Positions 1 to 7,243 are shown, counted from the stretch's first letter. The stretch is 64,000 nucleotides of DNA from Chromohalobacter sp. 296-RDG (GCF_029889885.1 NZ_JARANY010000001.1:1-64000), one strand, 5' to 3'. Program-made: numbers and translations. The notes: a model not told the origin generated them from the letters alone.

Positions 1-2
1 CG

Positions 3-395
3 GCGTTCTTCGGCGCCAAGCCGGCGACGATCCTCAAGGGTGGAATGATCGCCGCCGCGCCGATGGGCGACCCCAATGCGTCGATCCCTACCCCGCAACC
101 GGTGCATTACCGCACTATGTTCGGCGCTTTGGGGAGGGCGGCGAGTCAGACACGTCTGAGCTTCGTCAGCCAGGCCGCGCTCGACGCAGGAATCAAGGCG
201 CGTCTGGGACTGCATAGCGAATTGGCGGCGTGCAAGGGCGTGCGGCAGGTGCGCAAGTCGGACATGAAGCTCAACGATGCCTGCCCCAAGCTCGAGGTCG
301 ACCCTCAGACGTATGAAGTTCATGCCGACGGTGAGCTGTTGACTTGCGAGCCGGCGACGGAGTTGCCGCTGGCACAGCGCTATCACTTGTTTTAG
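3..395 (+). CDS. ureC: Urease alpha subunit, C-terminal part (5' truncated by window)
   Basis: This is the last 130 codons of the large catalytic subunit of urease, which hydrolyses urea to ammonia and carbamate. The frame is open from base 3 and begins with the family's FFGAKP and LKGGMI segments. It ends in the typical UreC tail with [11 protein letters not shown], then [11 protein letters not shown]. The nickel ligands and active-site lid lie mostly upstream of the window. It sits 121 bases before ureE, and the spacer holds a GA/CT-tract repeat. The family identity is clear; only the beginning of the gene is missing. Confidence 0.95.
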   Translation, partial: AFFGAKPATILKGGMIAAAPMGDPNASIPTPQPVHYRTMFGALGRAASQTRLSFVSQAALDAGIKARLGLHSELAACKGVRQVRKSDMKLNDACPKLEVDPQTYEVHADGELLTCEPATELPLAQRYHLF

Positions 396-516
396 ACGAT
401 GTAAGAAGTAAGAGGGAAGAAGTAAGAGGGAAGCATGCGGTGCCATTGGGGACGGTTTGTGCTTCTAACTGATTTCTTCCTTCTTAAAGAGGCGAAGCCA
501 CGTTCTGGAGCATGTC
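396..516. repeat. GA/CT-tract intergenic repeat, copy A (ureC-ureE spacer)
   Basis: Just after the ureC stop the plus strand carries two near-identical purine blocks of the form GTAAGAGGGAAG (about 402-437). About 30 bases later come pyrimidine blocks of the form CTTCTAACTGATTTCTTCC (about 467-487), then a mini-hairpin GGC-GAA-GCC at about 491-499. The purine and pyrimidine blocks are complementary in character. The same architecture recurs at 1694-1846, 12684-12810 and 36526-36650. Confidence 0.6.
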
Positions 517-1011
517 ATGCTGAAACTAAATGAACGCCTGGGGCCGGTCACGGTGGAACAGGCCGGCGATACCCTGACGCTGCCGTTCGAGCAGCGCATG
601 CGCGGTCGTCTCAAGGCGATAAGTGACGGTGGCCGCGAGCTGGGGCTGTTTCTCGACCGGGGACCGGTGCTGCGCGATGGCGACGGCTTGCGAGCGGAAA
701 ATGGCGAGATCGTGCGTGTATACGCTGCCGAGGAACCCGTGGTGACCGCGCGTACCGTCTCAGGGCTACCCTTGGCGCGCCTCGCCTATCACCTGGGAAA
801 TCGTCATGTGCAATTGGCTATCGGTGACGATGACGACGGTGGCTGGGTGCGCTTTCCGCCGGATCATGTGCTTGAGGCGTTGGCCGAGCGGCTGGGCGCG
901 ACGTTGGAGCATTACGCCGCACCGTTCGATCCCGAGCCTGGCGCCTACGCCACCGGGGAAGCCCATCACCATACGCATGGCCATGATCATGACCACGACC
1001 ATGTCCACTGA
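517..1011 (+). CDS. ureE: Urease accessory protein UreE (nickel metallochaperone)
   Basis: UreE carries nickel to the UreD-UreF-UreG complex on apo-urease. The protein has 164 residues. An N-terminal peptide-binding domain starts LNERLGPVTVEQAGD, followed by a metal-binding domain containing LAYHLGNRHVQLAI, where the conserved histidine of the UreE dimer interface lies. The C-terminal tail has nine histidines in the last 15 residues, typical of the nickel-storing form of the family. The ureF start lies inside the codons for this tail. Start at ATG 517; the assignment is secure. Confidence 0.95.
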   Translation: MLKLNERLGPVTVEQAGDTLTLPFEQRMRGRLKAISDGGRELGLFLDRGPVLRDGDGLRAENGEIVRVYAAEEPVVTARTVSGLPLARLAYHLGNRHVQLAIGDDDDGGWVRFPPDHVLEALAERLGATLEHYAAPFDPEPGAYATGEAHHHTHGHDHDHDHVH

Positions 1012-1693
1012 ACGGCATGCGGGCCACGACCCGTTGGCGTTGGCGGGATTGCTGCAACTCGTCAGCCCGGCGTTGCCGATCGGCGCCTTTGCCTGGTCAC
1101 AGGGTCTCGAGAGTGCGCTGGAACTTGGCTGGGTAGAGGGCGAAGCGGGCCTTGGCGAGTGGATCGCCGGGGTGCTGGACGACGGCCTGACGCGCTGCGA
1201 ACTGCCGGTTCTGGCACGCGCTTATCACGCCTGGGCGCAAGACGATGGCGAGGCGCTGGCCTATTGGAACACCTGGCTCCAGGCCAATCGCGAAACCCAT
1301 GAACTGCTCGAGGAAGAACAGCGCCTGGGCGGCACCCTGCTGCGGTTGCTGCATAACCTCGAACAAGTGCCTGAGACGCCGGTTTTGCCCGCCACACCAG
1401 GTTACGTGGTGGCCTTCGCTCTGGCGGCACGGGTTCGCGGCGTGAGTTGTGAGGACGCAATGCTGGGGTTTGCCTGGGCCTGGCTGGAGAACCAATTGAC
1501 GGTGGCCTGCAAGGCGTTGCCTTTGGGACAGACGAGCGCGCAGCGCCTTATCGAGAAACTGCGCCCCCATCTGGCCGACGTGGTGGCGACGGCCATCGCG
1601 CTGGACGACGACGAGCTGGGGCCGGCATTACCTGGCCTGGCGTTGGCCAGCGCGCTGCACGAAACCCAGTACTCACGGTTGTTTAGAAGTTGA
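1001..1693 (+). CDS. ureF: Urease accessory protein UreF
   Basis: UreF is the all-helical subunit of the UreD-UreF-UreG activation complex and is thought to gate UreG GTPase activity during nickel insertion. The core LQLVSPALPIGAFAWSQGLE is diagnostic. The frame stays open well upstream inside ureE, but family length (about 230 residues) points to ATG 1001, or ATG 989 four codons earlier. Both overlap the His-rich 3' end of ureE in another frame, and neither has a clear Shine-Dalgarno site, so translational coupling to ureE is likely. The 3' end is followed by a GA/CT repeat, not directly by ureG. Confidence 0.92.
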   Translation: MSTERHAGHDPLALAGLLQLVSPALPIGAFAWSQGLESALELGWVEGEAGLGEWIAGVLDDGLTRCELPVLARAYHAWAQDDGEALAYWNTWLQANRETHELLEEEQRLGGTLLRLLHNLEQVPETPVLPATPGYVVAFALAARVRGVSCEDAMLGFAWAWLENQLTVACKALPLGQTSAQRLIEKLRPHLADVVATAIALDDDELGPALPGLALASALHETQYSRLFRS

Positions 1694-1846
1694 TAGAAGT
1701 TGATAGAAGGAAGAGGGAAGAGGGAAGAACGTTGCCATGCGCCTGAAGAAAGACGAGGGATGACAGAGGGCGGTTTTTCTTCCCTCTTCGAGTCGCGAAG
1801 CGACGTCTTCCTTCCTTCATCCTTCTTCCTGACATTCGAATTCATG
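1694..1846. repeat. GA/CT-tract intergenic repeat, copy B (ureF-ureG spacer)
   Basis: The plus strand shows GATAGAAG units and GAAGAGGGAAGAGGGAAG right after the ureF stop. A pyrimidine block TTCTTCCCTCTTC follows near 1778-1790, then a mini-hairpin GTCGC-GAA-GCGAC (about 1793-1805), then CTTCCTTCC and CCTTCTTCC. The order purine tract, spacer, CT tract, GAA-loop mini-hairpin, CT tract matches copy D closely. Confidence 0.6.
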
Positions 1847-1860
1847 CAAGGAGAAAACCG

Positions 1861-2520
1861 ATGACACATTGTCTACGCGTCGGGATCGGTGGTCCGGTGG
1901 GGTCCGGCAAGACGGCCTTGCTCAAGCAGCTCTGTTTGGCACTGCGCGGTCATTACGATATCGCCGTGGTCACCAATGACATCTACACCCGCGAGGATGC
2001 TGACTTCCTGCTCAAGCACGACGCCTTGGAGTTCAACCGCATTCTGGGGGTGGAAACCGGGGGCTGTCCGCATACGGCGATCCGCGAGGACGCCTCCATG
2101 AACTTGGCGGCGATTGACGAGCTGCAGTCGCGTCATCAGGGGCTCGAACTGGTGATGGTCGAATCCGGTGGCGACAACCTGTCGGCGACGTTCAGCCCCG
2201 AGCTTTCCGATCTGACGATCTACGTCATCGATGTTTCCGCTGGGGACAAGATCCCACGCAAGGGCGGGCCGGGGATCACCAAGTCGGATTTGTTGATCAT
2301 CAACAAGATCGATATCGCCGAGCAGGTGCATGCCTCGCTGGAGATCATGGATCGCGACGCTCGCAAGATGCGTGGCGAACGTCCCTTCGTGTTCGCCAAT
2401 CTCTACGATGGGGTGGGGGTCGAGGAAGTCATCCGCTTCATCCTCGAGCGCGGCATGCTGCCGGAGCGTCGGCCGCAGCCTGTGGATCAGGCAGCCGCCG
2501 ATGTAGCACCGAGTCTCTAA
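1861..2520 (+). CDS. ureG: Urease accessory GTPase UreG
   Basis: This SIMIBI-class GTPase powers nickel delivery into urease. Its 219 residues include the P-loop GPVGSGKT (11-18). The metal-binding Cys-Pro-His motif is at residues 69-71 in [13 protein letters not shown], and the base-recognition segment is INKIDI. An [11 protein letters not shown] segment, typical of UreG, is present. The start is ATG 1861 with AAGGAG just upstream. Length and motifs match the family, and the urease accessory context confirms UreG over the related HypB. Confidence 0.96.
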   Translation: MTHCLRVGIGGPVGSGKTALLKQLCLALRGHYDIAVVTNDIYTREDADFLLKHDALEFNRILGVETGGCPHTAIREDASMNLAAIDELQSRHQGLELVMVESGGDNLSATFSPELSDLTIYVIDVSAGDKIPRKGGPGITKSDLLIINKIDIAEQVHASLEIMDRDARKMRGERPFVFANLYDGVGVEEVIRFILERGMLPERRPQPVDQAAADVAPSL

Positions 2521-2526
2521 GATACG

Positions 2527-2562
2527 CTGGTTATCACTGACTATCTGGTTATTACTGACTAT
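2527..2562 (+). repeat. Two-copy 18-bp tandem repeat upstream of hupE-like gene
   Basis: CTGGTTATCACTGACTAT is followed at once by CTGGTTATTACTGACTAT, with one mismatch. It fills most of the 56-base spacer between ureG and the next gene, just ahead of the AAAGGAGA ribosome binding site. Function unknown. Confidence 0.75.
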
Positions 2563-2576
2563 AAAGGAGAATATTC

Positions 2577-3182
2577 ATGTCCTTGTCTCGTCTTCATATA
2601 CGCCATCTGATCCTGGCGTTATCTCCCTTGGCCCTATTGTTCGCCGGTTCCGCGTTGGCGCATCCAGGGCATATGCCGCATTCGCATGCCGGCAGTTTCA
2701 TGGCGGGCTTGACACATCCTCTGACCGGGCTCGATCACTTGCTGGCGATGGCGGCCATCGGGCTGTGGAGCTTCCGTCAGGCGGGTGCGTTACGCCGTGC
2801 CATGCCGCTGTTGATTGCGCTGGGTATGCTGGCGGGCGCCAGTCTGGCCTGGATGGGCGTGCCGTTGATGGGCGTCGAATTCGGCATCGCCTCGAGCGTG
2901 CTGCTGGCCGGGGTATTGCTGGCCACTCTGGTGCGTTTGCCGAGTGCGCTGGGGGGCGTGCTGGTGTTCGCGTTCATTCTGATGCATGGCCACGCGCATG
3001 GCAGCGAACTGGCGCCGGGCGCCTCCGCACTGCTTTACGCGCTGGGCTTCGTATTGACCAGTGTGGCCATCACGCTGGCGGGACGTGTGCTGGGCGAGTG
3101 GCTGGCCCGCCGCGACAACCGTTGGCTACGCGGCATCGGTGCTGCCATCGCGGCTGCCGGCGGCGCGCTGTTGATGAGCTAA
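2577..3182 (+). CDS. HupE/UreJ-family nickel-type permease
   Basis: A 201-residue membrane protein of the HupE/UreJ family, small permeases associated with nickel or cobalt enzymes. It has a signal-like N-terminus ending ALAHPGHMPHSHAG with a short His-rich stretch. The family motif HPLTGLDHLLAMAAIGLW follows at about 45-62, then five or so further hydrophobic segments; a HGHAHG motif lies near residue 140. It follows ureG closely with a good ribosome binding site. Nickel supply to urease is the likely role, inferred from family and position. Confidence 0.9.
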   Translation: MSLSRLHIRHLILALSPLALLFAGSALAHPGHMPHSHAGSFMAGLTHPLTGLDHLLAMAAIGLWSFRQAGALRRAMPLLIALGMLAGASLAWMGVPLMGVEFGIASSVLLAGVLLATLVRLPSALGGVLVFAFILMHGHAHGSELAPGASALLYALGFVLTSVAITLAGRVLGEWLARRDNRWLRGIGAAIAAAGGALLMS

Positions 3183-3195
3183 GCGCCACCTCCGG

Positions 3196-4017
3196 TCATA
3201 GTCGTGGGGTGCGCGTGCGCCGATATCCCGCGTTGATGAAGCAGTAAAGGCCGTAGGCCATCAGCCCCACGGCGACACCGCCGAGCAGCCAGCGTCCATA
3301 GGGTTGCTCGGCGAGCGTGTCGAGGACGCCGCCCAGACCCTCGGCATTGTCGGGATCGACTTCGATGGCGGCCACGCACAAGAAAGTTCCGATGATTCCG
3401 AACACGATACCGCGAGCCGCTAGCCCTAGACGGGCGATGCCCTCGAGGATGGGCAGCGGCCCATTGGGCATGTCTTCGACGTGCCAATTGCGACGGTAGT
3501 GGCGTTTCCAGGCACGCCGAAGCTGATGTAGTCCCACGCCGATAAAAGCGATCCCGAGCCCGAACAGCACAAAGACGCCGCCGGGATAGTCGAGTAACTC
3601 GGCGGTTTGTTGTGACGTGCTGCTGCCTCCTCCGCCGCTGGCAAGCGAGCGTACGAGCAAGGTGGCACATTGCCAGGCGAGAGCGATATACAGAGTGCCG
3701 CTGATGACGAATCCCAGACGTTGCAAGATGCCCTTCCAGTGGTGGCCCTTATGTTCGAGATCCCACCAGGCTTGGGCGAGACGCCAGAGAACATAGGCCA
3801 CCAGGCCAAGCCCCAACAGTGCGATCAACAGCGTACCGAATGGCCACAACGCGATGGTACGAATGACCTCGTCCGTGCCGGCATTTTGGCCGCCCATGCC
3901 GAGAGTGGTAAGCAACGATAGCCAGCCAATGGTGATATAGATCACCCCCTTGGCGACATAACCGGCACTCGCCGTGCCGCTGAGCGCGTTACGCAAGCCG
4001 GCCAGGGAAAATTTCAT
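3196..4017 (-). CDS. DUF1206 family integral membrane protein
   Basis: A 273-residue protein with about six membrane segments arranged as three repeats of two helices, as in DUF1206. Each repeat carries a glycine-rich start, for example SAGYVAKGVIYITIGW and GLAARGIVFGIIG. The start at 4017 (MKFSLAGLRN) is preferred over an in-frame ATG 12 codons upstream, because AAGGA lies 7 bases before it. Function unknown. It is convergent with the HupE-like gene and divergent from the symporter pair. Confidence 0.85.
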   Translation of the reverse strand: MKFSLAGLRNALSGTASAGYVAKGVIYITIGWLSLLTTLGMGGQNAGTDEVIRTIALWPFGTLLIALLGLGLVAYVLWRLAQAWWDLEHKGHHWKGILQRLGFVISGTLYIALAWQCATLLVRSLASGGGGSSTSQQTAELLDYPGGVFVLFGLGIAFIGVGLHQLRRAWKRHYRRNWHVEDMPNGPLPILEGIARLGLAARGIVFGIIGTFLCVAAIEVDPDNAEGLGGVLDTLAEQPYGRWLLGGVAVGLMAYGLYCFINAGYRRTRTPRL

Positions 4018-4169
4018 CAAGACATCCTTGTCGCCGGGAAGAAATGCACGCATGGGAAACGGTAGGCATCATGCCATGCCAAATACAATGACGATGCTTA
4101 CGGGGCGTGAAGAACATGTGAGTATGCGCCGATCCCCTTGAACGAATGAATGCGCTACCATGAGCGCTT

Positions 4170-4198
4170 TTGCGCGTATCGTCATTGTAAGGTATACG
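4170..4198 (+). promoter_or_regulatory. Possible sigma-70-type promoter for the DUF3311-like/SSS pair
   Basis: TTGCGC (4170-4175), 17 bases, then TATACG (4193-4198), about 40 bases before the ATG at 4238. The match to consensus is moderate and the assignment rests on spacing and position only. Confidence 0.35.
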
Positions 4199-4237
4199 CT
4201 GCGGCAACGTAGACCATCTTTCCTGAGCGGAATTTTC

Positions 4238-4468
4238 ATGAAGCATTATATCGTGCGGCCGACCACGTGGCGTGGCTGGGGGTTGACTCTGGCATTTGTC
4301 ACGCTCATCGCAGCGGGCATCTGGCCGGTGATCGGTTGGTTCAATCGAGCCTGCGTGGTGCTCGGTTTGCCGCTGATTGCGGTATGGGCGTACGTCGTCG
4401 TGTTCGCTTGTTGCGGCGTCATGGCCATCGGCAACCGGCTAGTGGAGCGTTCTGGCGATGACGAGTAG
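4238..4468 (+). CDS. DUF3311-like small membrane protein paired with symporter
   Basis: A 76-residue protein with two hydrophobic segments and the pattern WPVIGWFNRACVVLGLPLI, which resembles DUF3311. Such small proteins are often encoded directly before sodium:solute symporters. The start MKHYIVRP at 4238 fits the family better than an ATG 26 codons upstream. Its last 11 bases overlap the symporter start, so the two are probably co-translated. It may be an accessory subunit of the transporter. That role is inferred from position. Confidence 0.75.
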   Translation: MKHYIVRPTTWRGWGLTLAFVTLIAAGIWPVIGWFNRACVVLGLPLIAVWAYVVVFACCGVMAIGNRLVERSGDDE

Positions 4469-5978
4469 TGTGCCGATTGTCATGACGCTCGCCTATCTGG
4501 GCGTGGCGCTCTTCCTGGGCTTGCGCGCCCGGACAGGACGCTCGATGAATTCGTTGGAAGAGTGGGGCGTCGCCGGTCGCAGCATGGGGCCGGTCACGCT
4601 CTATCTGCTGATCGCCGCAGGCAGCGTGAGCGCCTACACCTTCATGGGCGCGCCAGGATGGGCTTACACCAAGGGCGTGGCGGTGTTTTATGTGGTGATC
4701 TACCTATCCTATCTGGCGCTGGTGGCCTGGTATTTCGGCCCCAAGGTGTGGGCCTTCGGCCGGCGTTTCGGCCATGTCACGCAAGGGGCGGCCATAGCCG
4801 ATCGCTATGAAAGCCCGCTGTTGGGGGCCCTAGCCGCAGGCGTAATGTCGATTGCGTCATTGGCTTATGCGGTACTGCAGACCATCGGGGCTGCGTATAT
4901 TCTGAACGTTATGAGCGCTGGGCGATTACCGATCTGGGTGGGGGTGCTGGTGGTCTTGAGCTGTATCGCCCTCTATCTCTATGCCAGCGGCCAACGCGCG
5001 ATCGGTATCACCAACGCCTTCCAGGGCGTGCTGATGCTGGCGGTGGCGTGGGTGATTGGGCTCTGGGCGTCACAGCGTTTCGGCGGTAGTCTATGGTTTG
5101 GCGATGTCTTTACCACTCTGCATGAGCGTGATCCGGCTTTTTTAACCTTGCCGGGCGCGCAGGGAGACATGAGTTTCGCTTTCTGGACGACGTCGATTAT
5201 CGTCTCGATGTTGTCGTTCATGCCACCGGTCTGGACGCAGTGGATGAGTGCGTCATCGGCACGCACCATTCGTCGCAGCGCAACCTGGCTGCCTAGTTAC
5301 TATGTAGTCATCTTGCCCATGGTGGTGGTGGGCTTCATCGGCATTTATAGCCTGCCTGAACTGGCACGTGCCGATACCGTGGCGCTCGAGCTTGCCATGC
5401 AACAGATGCCGGTCTGGCTGGTGGGCCTGCTTGGCGCGGGCACGTTGGCGGCCTCTATGTCGTCCTGCGAACCCTTCTTGCATTCGGTGGCGCTTTCCTA
5501 TGCCAAGGATATCGCGCAACCGGCTTTCAAGCTTTCCGATGCCGCTGCCGGCAAGCTGGCGCGGGGCCTGCTCTTGCCGATCATGGCGCTAATCGTCGCG
5601 CCGGTGGCCATCGCCGAACCCAGCAACTTGGTGATGATACTGCTCGTGGGGCTGGGATTTGCTACCCAGGTGCTGCCTGCCTTTATCGGCATGTTCTTCT
5701 GGACCCGTGCCTCCAAGCTGGGCGTGTTGAGCGGCATCGTAGTGGGGTTTGCCGTCACACTGCTGTTTACGCTGGTGTGGCGCCATCCGCTGGGAATCCA
5801 CGCTGGGTTCTGGGGGCTTGTCATCAATTTACCCACATTCGTGGTAGTGTCCTGTCTGACGCGACCGGCCTCTCCGCTGGTAGTCGAGCGTTTCTTTGCC
5901 ATTGCGGCACCAAGACGGCAGGCGACTGAAGCCGGCTTCGTGCCGGACGCGAAAGAATCTGCGTTACGGGCTGAGTAA
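4458..5978 (+). CDS. Sodium:solute symporter (SSS) family transporter
   Basis: A 506-residue protein with about 13 membrane helices and the SSS family pattern. The N-terminal region has SLEEWGVAGRSMGPVTLYLLIAAG-type residues, followed by SAYTFMGAPGWAYTKG. A conserved helix contains ALYLYASGQRAIGITNAFQG. The substrate cannot be named from sequence; pantothenate, acetate and other organic acids are all carried by relatives. It is translationally coupled to the small DUF3311-like protein upstream. Start at ATG 4458. Confidence 0.88.
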   Translation: MTSSVPIVMTLAYLGVALFLGLRARTGRSMNSLEEWGVAGRSMGPVTLYLLIAAGSVSAYTFMGAPGWAYTKGVAVFYVVIYLSYLALVAWYFGPKVWAFGRRFGHVTQGAAIADRYESPLLGALAAGVMSIASLAYAVLQTIGAAYILNVMSAGRLPIWVGVLVVLSCIALYLYASGQRAIGITNAFQGVLMLAVAWVIGLWASQRFGGSLWFGDVFTTLHERDPAFLTLPGAQGDMSFAFWTTSIIVSMLSFMPPVWTQWMSASSARTIRRSATWLPSYYVVILPMVVVGFIGIYSLPELARADTVALELAMQQMPVWLVGLLGAGTLAASMSSCEPFLHSVALSYAKDIAQPAFKLSDAAAGKLARGLLLPIMALIVAPVAIAEPSNLVMILLVGLGFATQVLPAFIGMFFWTRASKLGVLSGIVVGFAVTLLFTLVWRHPLGIHAGFWGLVINLPTFVVVSCLTRPASPLVVERFFAIAAPRRQATEAGFVPDAKESALRAE

Positions 5979-6009
5979 GTAATTAGCCGAGTATTGTACA
6001 ACGCTTTTC

Positions 6010-6299
6010 CGAGCCGGGTCTGACGTCTAAGATGTAGGTGATTCAAGCGATCACCGGCCACTGGGACGCTACTAAAGGAATTGCGCAATTGCGCTGGTTG
6101 GTGGCCGGCAGCCAAGGAAGGAGGTGGATGACGCCTCGCAGGCTCATGTGATCCGAATCGCCAAGGAAGACGCAAGTCTCATGTGTGTCTCCAGAGGTGG
6201 AAAATCATCCGCCTCCAACCGGTCTACAAAGGCCGGCGTAAGTTTCTCGCCATCCAATACATGGCGACTTGCCGGTTGATTGTCAACCGGCGTTTTTTT
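6010..6299 (+). ncRNA. Candidate structured RNA or attenuator leader with repeated GCCAAGGAAG motifs
   Basis: This 368-base stretch between the symporter and the Rap1a-like gene has no gene but several foldable parts. GGCCAC (6056-6061) and GTGGCC enclose a palindromic GCGCAATTGCGC. GCCAAGGAAG occurs at 6111-6120 and 6160-6169, each followed after a small hairpin by CTCATGTG (6143-6150, 6178-6185). One hairpin has AGAC-GCAA-GTCT with a GNRA loop. GAGGTGGA pairs with TCCGCCTC, and CGCCAT pairs with ATGGCG. It ends in a strong terminator. The GGA motifs resemble CsrA/RsmA-binding small RNAs; a cis-acting leader is the alternative. Both ideas are inference. Confidence 0.45.
6271..6299 (+). terminator. 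Strong rho-independent terminator
   Basis: GCCGGTTGA (6271-6279), loop TTG, TCAACCGGC (6283-6291), then G and seven T residues. It lies only 48 bases before the Rap1a-like start. An upstream CAACCGG at 6216-6222 can pair with CCGGTTG of the left arm, which would break the terminator. Confidence 0.9.
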
Positions 6300-6346
6300 G
6301 TCTTCGTTTCGACGTTTGAAGAATGCAAAGAACCAGGGGGATCTTC

Positions 6347-6712
6347 ATGAGACAAACCGCCAAACGAGCATTGAGCGTGATATTGATGGCGGGGTTGGGA
6401 TGTACGGGAATCGGCAATGCCTGGGGCTATTTCTACAATGGCGCCGACCTTCTCGATTTTCAGCGCCATTACCAGCAATTTCGTGCTGATGAGTCCTACG
6501 ATACTAGTAAGTTTTTCACCTATACTGGGTACGTGTTAGGTATTTTCGACCGCTTGGAATCCCACGAAAAAATTTGTGCGCCCAGTGACGTTCGCGGCCG
6601 CGATATCTTGGATGAAGTGTCGCAATACCTGGAAAGTGCTTCCAGTAGCTGGGACGAACCGGCCAGTGATGTGGTCACCGATGCTTTGAAAAAGGCGTAC
6701 GTCTGTCAATGA
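6347..6712 (+). CDS. Rap1a/Tai-like secreted protein
   Basis: A 121-residue protein with an N-terminal signal peptide (about residues 1-26, ending near GNAWG). The mature part matches the Rap1a/Tai pattern: YVLGIFDRLES, a cysteine in KICAPSDVRGRDILDEV, QYLESA, then PASDVVTDALKKAYVC with the paired C-terminal cysteine. Rap1a-type proteins were first described as periplasmic immunity proteins to type VI secretion amidases. No T6SS or effector gene is in the window, so the role here is open. The start at 6347 follows CAGGGGG; an in-frame ATG eight codons earlier is less likely. No promoter is obvious between it and the terminator upstream. Confidence 0.75.
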   Translation: MRQTAKRALSVILMAGLGCTGIGNAWGYFYNGADLLDFQRHYQQFRADESYDTSKFFTYTGYVLGIFDRLESHEKICAPSDVRGRDILDEVSQYLESASSSWDEPASDVVTDALKKAYVCQ

Positions 6713-6851
6713 CATGATGCCATGTGCAGGGTGAAGCAGGCTTGTCTACCCAAAAAACGGGGCTGGACTGCCGCTAGGGGCATTCTGTTCCGTTCATGGA
6801 CCCTTTATTAACGCAGGTTAAGTTTATTGCATTCGCAATTTGTCAGAATAC

Positions 6852-6958
6852 CTGCATCCAGGAAGGATACTCAGCTGCCAAGGACGTGTTGAATTCATTC
6901 ATGCACTTGGGCTGATGCTGATTGAGAGCCTCCGATCGTCCTCGGGGGCTTTCTCTTT
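6852..6958 (+). ncRNA. Candidate second GGA-rich small RNA
   Basis: About 105 bases with no gene, containing a small hairpin ATCC-AGGAA-GGAT (6856-6868) that shows GGA in its loop. It also contains GCCAAGGACG (6877-6886), which fits the CANGGAYG consensus for CsrA/RsmA sites and resembles the repeats at 6111 and 6160. It ends in a good terminator. The 5' end and promoter are not resolved. RsmY/RsmZ-like function is a hypothesis. Confidence 0.35.
6924..6958 (+). terminator. Rho-independent terminator
   Basis: AGCCTCCGA (6927-6935) pairs with TCGGGGGCT (6942-6950) around a six-base loop, with one G-T pair, and is followed by TTCTCTTT. Confidence 0.8.
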
Positions 6959-6992
6959 AAACGCCTCAGCGGCCGGTTCATTTCAGTTATGC

Positions 6993-7020
6993 AATTGCCC
7001 AGCTCGCAGACTGGGCAATT
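6993..7020. repeat. Perfect inverted repeat, 10-bp arms
   Basis: AATTGCCCAG (6993-7002) and CTGGGCAATT (7011-7020) are separated by 8 bases. Neither strand has a T-run after it, so it is not a standard terminator. Confidence 0.7.
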
Positions 7021-7243
7021 TACTGGGACAGCAAAAAGGACTCCAAGGCTGCTCACCGGAGTGATTAAGTGCTGTCAGATTTTACGCTGACGATCTCAAA
7101 CGGCTTGTAATTGCGGCCAATGATCGTACGCGCTCCTCCATCGCTTTCATCATGCACTCACAGGTTTAGTAACCAACGGAGAGCTGCGCCAGTGGTTGCC
7201 GCTTGATTTCTGAATATTCGATTAGCGCTCCCCAACGCATCCC

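Noticed and set aside
6055-6170. A GCCACTG near 6057 suggested a cobalamin riboswitch
   Set aside because: The other conserved parts of the cobalamin riboswitch are not found, in particular the AGTCAGGAGACCTGCC-like segment.
6160-6200. GACGCAA hairpin suggested a c-di-GMP-I riboswitch
   Set aside because: The stem is AGAC-GCAA-GTCT and the rest of the GEMM core, including its receptor and second stem, is missing.
6993-7020. Perfect inverted repeat considered as a terminator
   Set aside because: Neither strand has a T-run after the stem.
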